Shown here piece after piece: positions 54,166 through 63,002 of a stretch of DNA of 64,000 nt. A model generated the notes under the pieces. It was not told the origin of the DNA. It did no database searches and was given only the letters and a program-made list of their open reading frames with translations. Position numbers and translations under genes: made by a program. The stretch is from Bradyrhizobium jicamae (lineage in GTDB: Bacteria; Pseudomonadota; Alphaproteobacteria; Rhizobiales; Xanthobacteraceae): the NCBI RefSeq assembly GCF_018130215.1, contig NZ_JAFCKQ010000027.1, positions 1 through 64,000 of the forward strand, given 5' to 3'. Numbering within the stretch: the first letter of the stretch is position 1; every line of letters starts with the position of its first letter.

Positions 54166-54428
54166 TCGTCACCCCCGATGAGCCCAAGATCGCGAGCGCG
54201 CTGCACCGCCTTGTTGACCGCGGCCGCAAACTCCTTGATCCGCGACAGGCCGACGGTGACGCCCTTCCCGGTCGGCACGCTCTGGCCTTCGCTGTTCGTG
54301 TCGAACAGGCGGCAATCCAGAAACTCGTGGCCTTCGTATTGTTTGAGACTGATGACGATGGTCTGCCGGCGGTTGCGGGCCGATTTCCAAAGCTTGCCGA
54401 TCTCGATCGGCTCGGAAATTTTGCTCAT
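54162..54428 (-). CDS. PC4/p15-like single-strand DNA-binding protein (88 aa)
   Basis: EIGKLWKSARNRRQTIVISL, then YEGHEFLDCRLFD and VPTGKGVTVGLSRIKEFAAA match the PC4 transcription-coactivator fold: a curved beta sheet that binds single-stranded DNA, then a helix. Coupled on both sides by ATGA overlaps. With the ATPase it suggests a replication role. Confidence 0.68.
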   Translation of the reverse strand: MSKISEPIEIGKLWKSARNRRQTIVISLKQYEGHEFLDCRLFDTNSEGQSVPTGKGVTVGLSRIKEFAAAVNKAVQRARDLGLIGGDE

Positions 54429-54661
54429 GACCGCGCCTCCGAGAAGGCGGCCGCGATCCGGTCCTGCACCGCGGCCTGGCCGTAGGCCTCGATCAGTGCG
54501 CAGTGCTCGGCGAGGTACTGAAGGTTGTCGACGGCGATCTGCTTGGAGATCCAGCCCTCGTCGACGAACCAGCGTTGGTATCCGCAGCACTCGGCGAACT
54601 CGTCGAGGGGCGGAATTTCGTGCGCCTCGTTGCTCGGCGCAAAGCGTTCGTGATATGTCAT
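54425..54661 (-). CDS. Hypothetical protein (78 aa)
   Basis: MTYHERFAPSNEAHEIPPLD, then FAECCGYQRWFVDEGWISKQ. Helical, acidic. First of three overlapping genes (this, PC4-like, RepA-type). Not recognised. Confidence 0.58.
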   Translation of the reverse strand: MTYHERFAPSNEAHEIPPLDEFAECCGYQRWFVDEGWISKQIAVDNLQYLAEHCALIEAYGQAAVQDRIAAAFSEARS

Positions 54662-54723
54662 CGCGTGTGCTGAAATGTTTGCGGCCGGTCTTCTGGGGTG
54701 CCACCCAGGCCGGCCGTTTTTCG

Positions 54724-54957
54724 TCAGGCTGCGGTTTCAATCAGGCGAGAGGCCTGCCAGCGCCGGTTCTCACCGACCGTGACGCCTTTTCGGCGTGCCG
54801 AAAGCTGAATGAAGCGCGGGCCCCTGCCGTTTGCGATGAGCCGCTGGCCAGTGCTGGCGCTGAAGCTGTTGAGCTCGCACCACTCCCCGAATGTCATGAT
54901 CCGATCGTCATCGATGCCGGCCTGATGCAGCGTGGCGCGGCTTATCTCGCAGTTCAT
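54724..54957 (-). CDS. AlpA/excisionase-like DNA-binding protein (77 aa)
   Basis: MTFGEWCELNSFSASTGQRL, then IANGRGPRFIQLSARRKGVTVGENRRW, fits the MerR-like winged HTH of AlpA and phage excisionases. Such proteins set integrase direction or switch on satellite genes. Position between the integrase and replication genes agrees. Confidence 0.66.
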   Translation of the reverse strand: MNCEISRATLHQAGIDDDRIMTFGEWCELNSFSASTGQRLIANGRGPRFIQLSARRKGVTVGENRRWQASRLIETAA

Positions 54958-55111
54958 TTGAAAAATCTCCTGACGGCCTGTGACAGTCAGGATGCGGTTT
55001 GGTCATTCTCCAGCAACGCACCATCGGGCCAGCGGCAAAATGCGCCCCTAGCCGTCAAATTCCGGATGCTTGCCCTGCCCCGGAGCATCGTTGGTTTAAG
55101 CTTAGAAATAC

Positions 55112-55261
55112 TCACACTTTCAGTGACTTAAGGCCCGTCTTGAGAATGCTTGCCGCATGCGGCGCTATCTGCCTTGCGCACATTTCCCTTGTCCGTTCGG
55201 TCACTGCTGCTTTGACGACTTCCTCAATGTTTATGGGCGTTTCTTGAATATTTGACTCCAT
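55112..55261 (-). CDS. Hypothetical helical protein (49 aa)
   Basis: MESNIQETPINIEEVVKAAV continues to EMCARQIAPHAASILKTGLK. Single amphipathic helix pattern. No clear ribosome site. It is downstream of the integrase terminator, so has its own promoter if real. Confidence 0.4.
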   Translation of the reverse strand: MESNIQETPINIEEVVKAAVTERTREMCARQIAPHAASILKTGLKSLKV

Positions 55262-55308
55262 GCTTGCTGCGGCAGCACGGATGCGCCCAATTTTATACTT
55301 GCGCTGCA

Positions 55309-55340
55309 AAAAAGCCCCTGCGGCACAGGGGCTTTCTTGC
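55309..55340. terminator. Bidirectional terminator downstream of the integrase
   Basis: Perfect 10-bp stem AAAGCCCCTG / CAGGGGCTTT around a 5-base loop, with an A run on the left and TTTCTTGCTTTT on the right. In the minus direction it gives a T run after the integrase gene. Confidence 0.8.
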
Positions 55341-55370
55341 TTTTGCGACCGATGCCGGCGATCGCTGGTA

Positions 55371-56597
55371 CTAGCGATCGCTTGTTACAATCTCGATCAG
55401 ATGCGCCTCCCACTTCCGAAGCGCCTCGGCGATCTCCGGCTCGTAATCGTGATGATCATACACGCCGCCGATCCCGGCCTTGTGCCCGGCGTGGTTCAGG
55501 ACCATCTCGGCGACGTGCGGCAACACGCCGAGCTTCCCCAGACGAGTGCGTACGGTCCGGCGAAGGTCGTGAAGCCGCCACGGCGCCAACGGTTTGCCCT
55601 CGGCAGCGGCGATCCGCGCGTTCAGCGTCAGCGAATAATAAGACCAGGCGTTGAAGCCGTTTGCCCCGCCCCCGAACAGCGTTTCGCGACTGTTGCGTCG
55701 GCGGACAGTCCTTACGATCTCGATCGCGGTCGCTGGCAACGTGAGCTCGTGCGGGCGCCTGCTCTTGATGCGCTCCTTCGGGATCGCCAGCTTGCCTTGG
55801 TCGGCGTCGATCTCGGACCAGCGGAGCCCGCCAATCTCGTCGCGCCGACAAGCGGTCAGCATGAGCAGCCGGACGATCTTCCCGAAGTCGTCGTCGAGGC
55901 AGTGGTTCCAGATGCACCGGATCTCCGCGTCCGTCAGAACGCGATCGCGCGGCGGCTTGCCGTATACGGGGTTGTCGGTGCCAATCGTCGGATTGGCCTT
56001 CACGCCGAACCCCTGTCTCATGCACCAAGCGAAAAATGATGAAAGCGCCCCACGGGCCCGGGCGGCCGACGTCGGCCCATGAGCTTTGATCAGGTCTCGG
56101 AGCAGCGCCGCCACGTCCTCGAATGTGATCTTGGCGACCGGCTTCCGCTGGAGCGGGGCGCAATGCCGGCGAAGGTACCGCTCCTCGGCGATGTACGTGT
56201 TCCGCCGCAGGGTGCCATCCTGCAGCCGGGCGTCCTGGGCAGCCAAATAGAGTTCCGCCAGCTTTTCAAAGGTCCGGGCGTTCGCCTCCTGGTCGGCGCG
56301 CCTCTGGGCCTCCTCCTCGTCCGGATCGATGCCGAGCTCGACCTGGGCGAAACGCCTCCGGGCGATCGTGCGGGCGTCCTCGACGGTGACCTTCCGGACG
56401 TCCCCGAGGCTCTTCCGGCGCTGTTCCAAGCCGACCCGGTATTGGACCACGTAAGAGGCCTTCCCAGGCCTCAAGCGCACGCCAAAACCCGGCAGGTCCG
56501 GATCCCACTGGATGTGGTCGGTCTTGCCGGCGGGCACGGTCAGCTTGCGCACGAAGGTGTCGGTGAAGCGGGTTCGATCGTCGGAAATCCTGAGCAT
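55371..56597 (-). CDS. Tyrosine-recombinase integrase (408 aa)
   Basis: Catalyses site-specific integration and excision. N-terminal DUF4102-like arm domain (FVRKLTVPAG, GFGVRLRPGKASYVVQYRVG), core-binding domain at about 110-200, catalytic domain at about 215-400 with Arg252 (TACRRDE), His343-x-x-Arg346 (LHDLRRT), His369 and the nucleophile Tyr380 (GGVYDHH). All catalytic residues are present. ATG 56597 is preferred; ATG 56645 would add 16 residues. It lies 160 bp from attR and points inwards. Confidence 0.93.
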   Translation of the reverse strand: MLRISDDRTRFTDTFVRKLTVPAGKTDHIQWDPDLPGFGVRLRPGKASYVVQYRVGLEQRRKSLGDVRKVTVEDARTIARRRFAQVELGIDPDEEEAQRRADQEANARTFEKLAELYLAAQDARLQDGTLRRNTYIAEERYLRRHCAPLQRKPVAKITFEDVAALLRDLIKAHGPTSAARARGALSSFFAWCMRQGFGVKANPTIGTDNPVYGKPPRDRVLTDAEIRCIWNHCLDDDFGKIVRLLMLTACRRDEIGGLRWSEIDADQGKLAIPKERIKSRRPHELTLPATAIEIVRTVRRRNSRETLFGGGANGFNAWSYYSLTLNARIAAAEGKPLAPWRLHDLRRTVRTRLGKLGVLPHVAEMVLNHAGHKAGIGGVYDHHDYEPEIAEALRKWEAHLIEIVTSDR

Positions 56598-56757
56598 GGG
56601 AAGCAGTCCATCCTTTTTTTGGAAGCACGGGGTGCGCGTCAACATGACCTAAGGTGAACGGAACTGATGCCGGCAGTCACATGCTGTTACCGGCTAAGCC
56701 ATTGATATCTGTGGATGTTGAGGCGTCCTGAATGCTCGTGACGCTTGAGGCTATCTG

Positions 56758-57675
56758 TTAGCCGGAGATCGACAGCACGTGGCCGAGGCCGGAGATGAAC
56801 ATCGCATCATTGACCGGCGTCGTGATCGCATCGCGCCGGCCGGTGAGCAGCGCGGTCGCTATCGCGCGCTTGTCGCCGTCGAGCGTGGTGCGGATACGCG
56901 CATCGATGGCGTCGCGGAGGTTCTGCATGACCGCGGCATAGCGCAGCGCAAACCCGCCGCTTGCAGGCGGCTCCCTGCTCCCGATCGCGCCCATCGCGAA
57001 GCCGGAGGCACCGATGCCCTGGAAATAGAGATCGCGGCCGAAATCATAAGAGCCCGGACGTTGCGGCCCGAGCGGCGGCATCAGCCGCGCCTTCAGCTCC
57101 ACGAAACTGCCGACGTCCGGTGCCGTCCCCTTTCTCACCGAGAGCCTGACACGCTCCAGCTTCGTGGCGTCGCGCGGGCTCTCCATCGAGACCACGCGCA
57201 GCACGAAGCGGTCGGTTTTCTCCCTGATGTCGCGCGTCTCGACGAAACCCGTCAGCGCCACCGAGAACATCGGCCGCGCCAGCACGCCGTGCGCGACATA
57301 CGCCGTCCTCCACGTCGCCATCGCAAAGCCGGCAGCAACCGCCGCAATCATGACCATGGCGGGAAACAGCTTGTGCCGCCGCAGCAGGATCGCCAGCGCG
57401 CACAGCAGGATCGCGACGGCGGCCGCGACCGGAAGCACCGGCTCGCGCCCGGCACCGAAATAGAACGCGATACCGGTCCCGAACGCCACCGGCACCCACG
57501 GTAACAGTCGCCCGGCACCCGCCTCGGCGCAAACCCATTGCCGCAAGGTCTCGGCGAAAGCCGGCCAGACGTTGACGCGCACGGGCATGTAGCCGCCGGC
57601 CGGCGTGACCGCGCGCGGCGGCCACGTCCCTGCATAGCCGCGTTTGCCGCCCGGCGTCGTACCCTGCTCAGCCAT
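56758..57675 (-). pseudogene. comEC: comEC, N-terminal part, separated by the integrated element
   Basis: Encodes the DUF4131 OB-like periplasmic domain and first membrane helices (residues about 1-305), ending GLGHVLSISG and then a TAA supplied by the element. Joining it to the frame at 40877 restores HVLSISGYHMAVVAG and a ComEC of about 760 aa, a normal length. ATG 57675 has GGGGGATCG upstream. This half could still be translated as a truncated membrane protein. Confidence 0.93.
56759..56769. mobile_element. attR core of the comEC element
   Basis: TAGCCGGAGAT, identical to attL at 40867. The reconstructed attB reads across SIS-G-Y-H of ComEC without loss of a base. Inside the right end TTGAGGC occurs twice (about 56719 and 56745), possible integrase arm sites. 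Confidence 0.88.
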
Positions 57676-57772
57676 TCCGCTTGCGATCCCCCAGGGGCGC
57701 AAGGCTACCGGAACCTGCAGTTACACGACTAGTGGAACACAACCAGAACGGATCACTGAGCGGCTCGCGCGC

Positions 57773-58159
57773 CTAGATCAGCGGTGTCTGTGACGAGACG
57801 TGATGACAGGCGATCTTCCAGCCACCGTCCTCGCGTACGATCACCCAGGTGATCTTCACGGCGAGCGACGGCGCATCGCTGTCGAGGAAGAACGACGCGA
57901 TGCCAGCCATGTTGACGAGATCCGGATTGACCCGGCCGGTCCTCACCTCGCTGAACTGCACGCGCGGCGCAGCCCAGCGCGGCAAGCCGTTGAAATAGGC
58001 CTTCACGCCATCGCGACCGCGATAGAGCGTCGGGTTGGACCCGAAGAAGAACGCGCCCTGCGAGTAGAGTGCGGCGAGCGCGTCTGCATCGAGCTTGCTG
58101 AAATGCGCGGACCATTTGGCGATGATGTCGGAGGCGATGTCATCGGTGTCATCTGGCAT
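57773..58159 (-). CDS. SnoaL-like / DUF4440-type protein (128 aa)
   Basis: NTF2-fold protein: IIAKWSAHFSKLDADALAALYSQGAFFFGSNPTLYRGRDGVKAYF, ending VREDGGWKIACHHVS. Members act as small-molecule binding or isomerase proteins; no substrate can be told. ATG 58159 follows GGGGAAACG; ATG 58177 is in frame. Lies between glnS and comEC on the same strand. Confidence 0.82.
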   Translation of the reverse strand: MPDDTDDIASDIIAKWSAHFSKLDADALAALYSQGAFFFGSNPTLYRGRDGVKAYFNGLPRWAAPRVQFSEVRTGRVNPDLVNMAGIASFFLDSDAPSLAVKITWVIVREDGGWKIACHHVSSQTPLI

Positions 58160-58195
58160 CGGTCGTTTCCCCTTCATCGGCCGCAAATGCGCGAT

Positions 58196-59881
58196 CTAGC
58201 CCTTCCCGCCAACTTCCTTCGCAAACGTGTCGCGCAGGCCGATGGTGCGGTTGAACACCAGCCTGTCCGCGGTCGAGTCCGCATCGCGCACGAAGTAGCC
58301 CTGCCGTTCGAACTGCATCACGTCGGGCGAATTGCTCTCGGCGATCGCGGGCTCGACGCGAGCGTCCGTCAGGACTTCCAGCGACTGCGGGTTGAGGTCG
58401 GCGGTAAAGTTGGCCGCGTTCGGGCTCGGATTGGAGAACAGCTGGTTGTAGATGCGGATCTCCGCCGGCTTCGACTGCGCCGCCGGCAGCCAGTGCATCG
58501 TCGCCTTCACCTTGCGGCCATCGGGGGCATTGCCGCCCTTGGTCGCGGGATCATAGGTGCAACGCAGCTCGACGACCTCGCCGGCGTCGTTCTTCACCAC
58601 GCTCGTGCACTTGATGAAATATGCATAGCGCAGCCGCACCTCGTTGCCGGGCGAGAGGCGGAAGAACTTCTTCGGCGGGTTCTCCATGAAGTCGTCGCGC
58701 TCGATGTAGAGCTCGCGGCCGAAGGCGATCTTGCGGGTGCCAGCCTCCGGATTGTCGGGATGGTTGACCGCCTCGAGTTCCTCGACCTGCCCTTCCGGAT
58801 AGTTCTCGATCACGACCTTGAGCGGCCGCAGCACCGCCATGCGGCGCAGCGCGGTGCGGTTCAGCTCCTCGCGGATGCAGAATTCGAGCATGCCTACATC
58901 GACCACGCTGTTGGCCTTCGCCACGCCGATACGCTTGACGAATTCGCGCACCGCAGCCGGCGGCACGCCACGCCGCTTCAGGCCGGCAATCGTCGGCATG
59001 CGCGGGTCGTCCCAGCCCGAGACATGGCCGTCGCGCACGAGCTGGGTCAGCACACGCTTGGACAGCAGCGTGTAGGTCAGGTTCAGCCGCGCCATTTCAT
59101 ACTGGTGCGGCTTCGACGGCACCGGCAGCTTGTCGAGCAGCCATTCGTAGAGCGGCCGATGATCCTCGAACTCCAGCGTGCAGATCGAATGGGTGATGCC
59201 TTCGATGGCATCCGACTGGCCGTGAGCGTAGTCGTAGCTCGGATAGATCGACCATTTGTCGCCTGTGCGCGGGTGATGGGCGTGCAGGATGCGGTACAGC
59301 ACGGGGTCGCGCAGGTTGATGTTGCCGGCGGCCATGTCGATCTTCGCGCGCAGCACGCGGGTGCCGTTCGGAAACTCGCCAGCCTTCATGCGGCGAAAAA
59401 GGTCGAGATTCTCCTCAATCGAACGGCCGCGGAACGGCGAGTTCTTGCCCGGCTCGGTCAGCGTGCCGCGGCTCAGCCGGATCTCCTCCTGCGACTGGTC
59501 GTCGACATAGGCATGGCCAGCCTTGATCAGCCCCTCGGCCCAATCATACAGGCGCTCGAAATAGTCGGAGGCGAAGAAGAGGTTGGTTCCCCAGTCGAAG
59601 CCGAGCCAATGGACGTCGGCCTGGATCGAGTCGATGAATTCCTGCTCCTCCCTGGTCGGGTTGGTGTCGTCGAAGCGCAGGTTGCACTGGCCCCCGAACT
59701 CCTGGGCGATGCCGAAATTCAGGGCAATCGACTTGGCGTGACCGATGTGCAGGTAGCCATTCGGCTCCGGCGGGAAGCGCGTCACGATCCGGTCGTGCCT
59801 GTGGGAGGAGAGATCGGCCTGGACGATGTCGCGGATGAAGTCGCGCCCTGCCTCTGCCGTCGCCGTGTCAGTCGTCATCAT
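58196..59881 (-). CDS. glnS: Glutaminyl-tRNA synthetase (561 aa)
   Basis: Charges tRNA-Gln directly. Class I motifs: RFPPEPNGYLHIGHAKSI (HIGH-like), FDDTNP, the KMSKS-type LLSKRVL and the C-terminal beta-barrel anticodon domain (AFGRELYIERDDF). Many alphaproteobacteria lack GlnRS and use the GatCAB route; its presence beside gltX is notable. ATG 59881 follows AGGGAAC. Divergent from gltX. Confidence 0.95.
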   Translation of the reverse strand: MMTTDTATAEAGRDFIRDIVQADLSSHRHDRIVTRFPPEPNGYLHIGHAKSIALNFGIAQEFGGQCNLRFDDTNPTREEQEFIDSIQADVHWLGFDWGTNLFFASDYFERLYDWAEGLIKAGHAYVDDQSQEEIRLSRGTLTEPGKNSPFRGRSIEENLDLFRRMKAGEFPNGTRVLRAKIDMAAGNINLRDPVLYRILHAHHPRTGDKWSIYPSYDYAHGQSDAIEGITHSICTLEFEDHRPLYEWLLDKLPVPSKPHQYEMARLNLTYTLLSKRVLTQLVRDGHVSGWDDPRMPTIAGLKRRGVPPAAVREFVKRIGVAKANSVVDVGMLEFCIREELNRTALRRMAVLRPLKVVIENYPEGQVEELEAVNHPDNPEAGTRKIAFGRELYIERDDFMENPPKKFFRLSPGNEVRLRYAYFIKCTSVVKNDAGEVVELRCTYDPATKGGNAPDGRKVKATMHWLPAAQSKPAEIRIYNQLFSNPSPNAANFTADLNPQSLEVLTDARVEPAIAESNSPDVMQFERQGYFVRDADSTADRLVFNRTIGLRDTFAKEVGGKG

Positions 59882-60031
59882 GGGTTCCCTGGAGGAGTCT
59901 AGCGGACCTTCTGCCAAATTCGCCGGATGGAGCCAAGCCCGCTTCGGTCGGTCAAAAGGCCAGCCGAGGCTTTAGTTATGTCCGGTTCCTGCTATACACC
60001 ACCGCCGTTCCCGCATACGTCTCGCTTGATC

Positions 60032-61453
60032 ATGACCGATTCCGTCGTTACCCGCTTCGCCCCCTCGCCGACCGGCTTCCTCCATATTGGAGGTGCCCGC
60101 ACCGCGCTGTTCAACTGGCTCTATGCCAAAAAGCGCGGCGGCAAAATGCTGTTGCGGATCGAGGACACCGACCGCGAACGCTCGACCAAGGAAGCGATTG
60201 ACGCCATCCTCGACGGCCTGAAATGGCTCGAGCTGGATTGGGACGACGACGTCATCTACCAGTTCAGCCGCGCTGCCCGCCACCGCGAGGTCGCCGAGAG
60301 CCTGCTGGCCTCCGGGCGGGCCTACCACTGCTACGCCACGGCCGAAGAGCTCGCGGCGATGCGCGAGAAGGCGCGCGCCGAGGGGCGTACCCGCCTCTAT
60401 GACGGCCTGTGGCGCGACCGCGATCCGGCCACGGCGCCGTCAGGCGTCAAGCCGACCATCCGCCTGAAGGCGCCGCAGACCGGTGAGACCGTGATCGAGG
60501 ATCAGGTCCAGGGCCGCGTGGTCTGGCAGAACGAGAACCTCGACGATCTCGTCCTGCTGCGCGGCGACGGCACGCCAACCTACATGCTCGCCGTCGTCGT
60601 CGACGACCACGACATGGGCGTCACCCACGTGATCCGCGGCGACGACCACCTCATCAACGCCGCACGCCAGAAGCAGATCTACGACGCGCTGGAATGGGAC
60701 ATCCCGAACATGTCCCACATTCCGCTGATCCACGGTCCCGACGGCTCGAAGCTGTCGAAGCGCCACGGTGCGCTCGGCGTCGATGCCTATCGCGCCATGG
60801 GCTATCTGCCCGCGGCGCTGCGCAACTACCTCGTCCGGCTCGGCTGGAGCCACGGTGACCAGGAGATCTTCTCGACGCAGGAGATGATCGACGCCTTCGA
60901 CCTGCCGGCCATCGGCCGCTCGGCCGCTCGGTTCGATTTCGCCAAGCTAGAGAACCTCAACGGCCACTACATCCGCCAAAGCGACGATCAATCCCTCGTG
61001 ACCCAGTTCGAGCAGGTGCTGGACTATGTTCCCGAGGGCGCCGCGCTGAAGGCCAAGCTGAACGATGCCACCCGAGCACAATTGCTGCGAGCGATGCCCA
61101 GCCTGAAGGAGCGCGCCAAGACGCTGATCGAACTGATCTCGGGCGCCTATTTCATCTTCGCCGACCGGCCGCTCGAGATCGAGCCGAAGGCGGCTGTGCT
61201 GCTGACGCCGGAGACGCGCACGCTGATAGGCCGGTTGCGCATAGCGCTCGAAGCCGTCACCGACTGGACGGCGGAAACCACCGAGACCGCAATGCGGAAT
61301 TTCGCCGAGCAGAACAATCTGAAGCTTGGCGCGGTTGCCCAGCCGTTGCGCGTTGCCCTGACCGGACGCACGACATCGCCGGGGATTTTCGACGTCCTGG
61401 CCGTGCTGGGGCGCCAGGAATGCCTCGCCCGGCTGGCCGATCAGGCGGCGTGA
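60032..61453 (+). CDS. gltX: Glutamyl-tRNA synthetase (473 aa)
   Basis: Attaches glutamate to tRNA-Glu (and possibly tRNA-Gln). Class I signatures TRFAPSPTGFLHIGGARTAL and KMSKS form SKLSKRHG, and the Rossmann and alpha-helical anticodon domains are complete. Start ATG 60032 gives MTDSVVTRFAPSPTG. The 150-bp gap to glnS holds both promoters. Confidence 0.96.
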   Translation: MTDSVVTRFAPSPTGFLHIGGARTALFNWLYAKKRGGKMLLRIEDTDRERSTKEAIDAILDGLKWLELDWDDDVIYQFSRAARHREVAESLLASGRAYHCYATAEELAAMREKARAEGRTRLYDGLWRDRDPATAPSGVKPTIRLKAPQTGETVIEDQVQGRVVWQNENLDDLVLLRGDGTPTYMLAVVVDDHDMGVTHVIRGDDHLINAARQKQIYDALEWDIPNMSHIPLIHGPDGSKLSKRHGALGVDAYRAMGYLPAALRNYLVRLGWSHGDQEIFSTQEMIDAFDLPAIGRSAARFDFAKLENLNGHYIRQSDDQSLVTQFEQVLDYVPEGAALKAKLNDATRAQLLRAMPSLKERAKTLIELISGAYFIFADRPLEIEPKAAVLLTPETRTLIGRLRIALEAVTDWTAETTETAMRNFAEQNNLKLGAVAQPLRVALTGRTTSPGIFDVLAVLGRQECLARLADQAA

Positions 61454-61462
61454 TCGTCCTGC

Positions 61463-61484
61463 ATGGACCCCTCCCCGGGTCCAT
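61463..61484 (+). terminator. Hairpin after gltX
   Basis: Stem ATGGACCC / GGGTCCAT (8 bp), loop CTCCCC, 10 bp after the gltX stop. Weak T tract (CTTG), so a possible but not certain terminator. Confidence 0.5.
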
Positions 61485-61618
61485 CTTGCAGCGCACATAG
61501 CAATGAGCTACCCATCAGCGGACGCCTTCTAGACAAGCCGTCCCGCCCCGCCATGCGCCGTCACGACGGCGACCGGGCTAGGCCGGTTTTCGCAACGAAT
61601 TCATCGGGGATTATCGCG

Positions 61619-62920
<1,302 letters not shown>

Positions 62921-62944
62921 GCCTCGTCGTCCTGCCTGACAACG

Positions 62945-62975
62945 AACGGCGCCGTCACCGGCGCCGTTTTCTTTT
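62945..62975 (+). terminator. Rho-independent terminator of gltA
   Basis: Perfect 10-bp stem AACGGCGCCG / CGGCGCCGTT, loop TCAC, followed by TTCTTTT. Confidence 0.9.
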
Positions 62976-63002
62976 GCCGCGCGCGGACGGACGAGGCGTT
63001 CG

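Larger units (their letters stand above)
40867..56769. mobile_element. 15.9-kb integrated phage-related element (prophage remnant or satellite) in comEC
   Basis: Bounded by 11-bp direct repeats and carrying a tyrosine recombinase next to its right end. Contents: AlpA-like protein, PC4-like protein, RepA-type ATPase, iteron-like cluster, phage gene run with TerS-like and ejection-type proteins, several small regulators, BstA-like and HEPN-like cargo. No large terminase, portal, capsid, tail sheath or lysis gene is seen. Base composition is lower in GC in the 44-47 kb part than in the flanks. Confidence 0.92.

Noticed and set aside
54683..54720. GGCCGG/CCGGCC hairpin with T run on the plus strand
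   Set aside because: Genes on both sides run on the minus strand, where no T run follows, so a terminator role is doubtful.
57800..59902. 700-aa frame antisense to glnS
   Set aside because: Same GC-skew artefact; composition is arginine/aspartate/histidine-rich with no motif.
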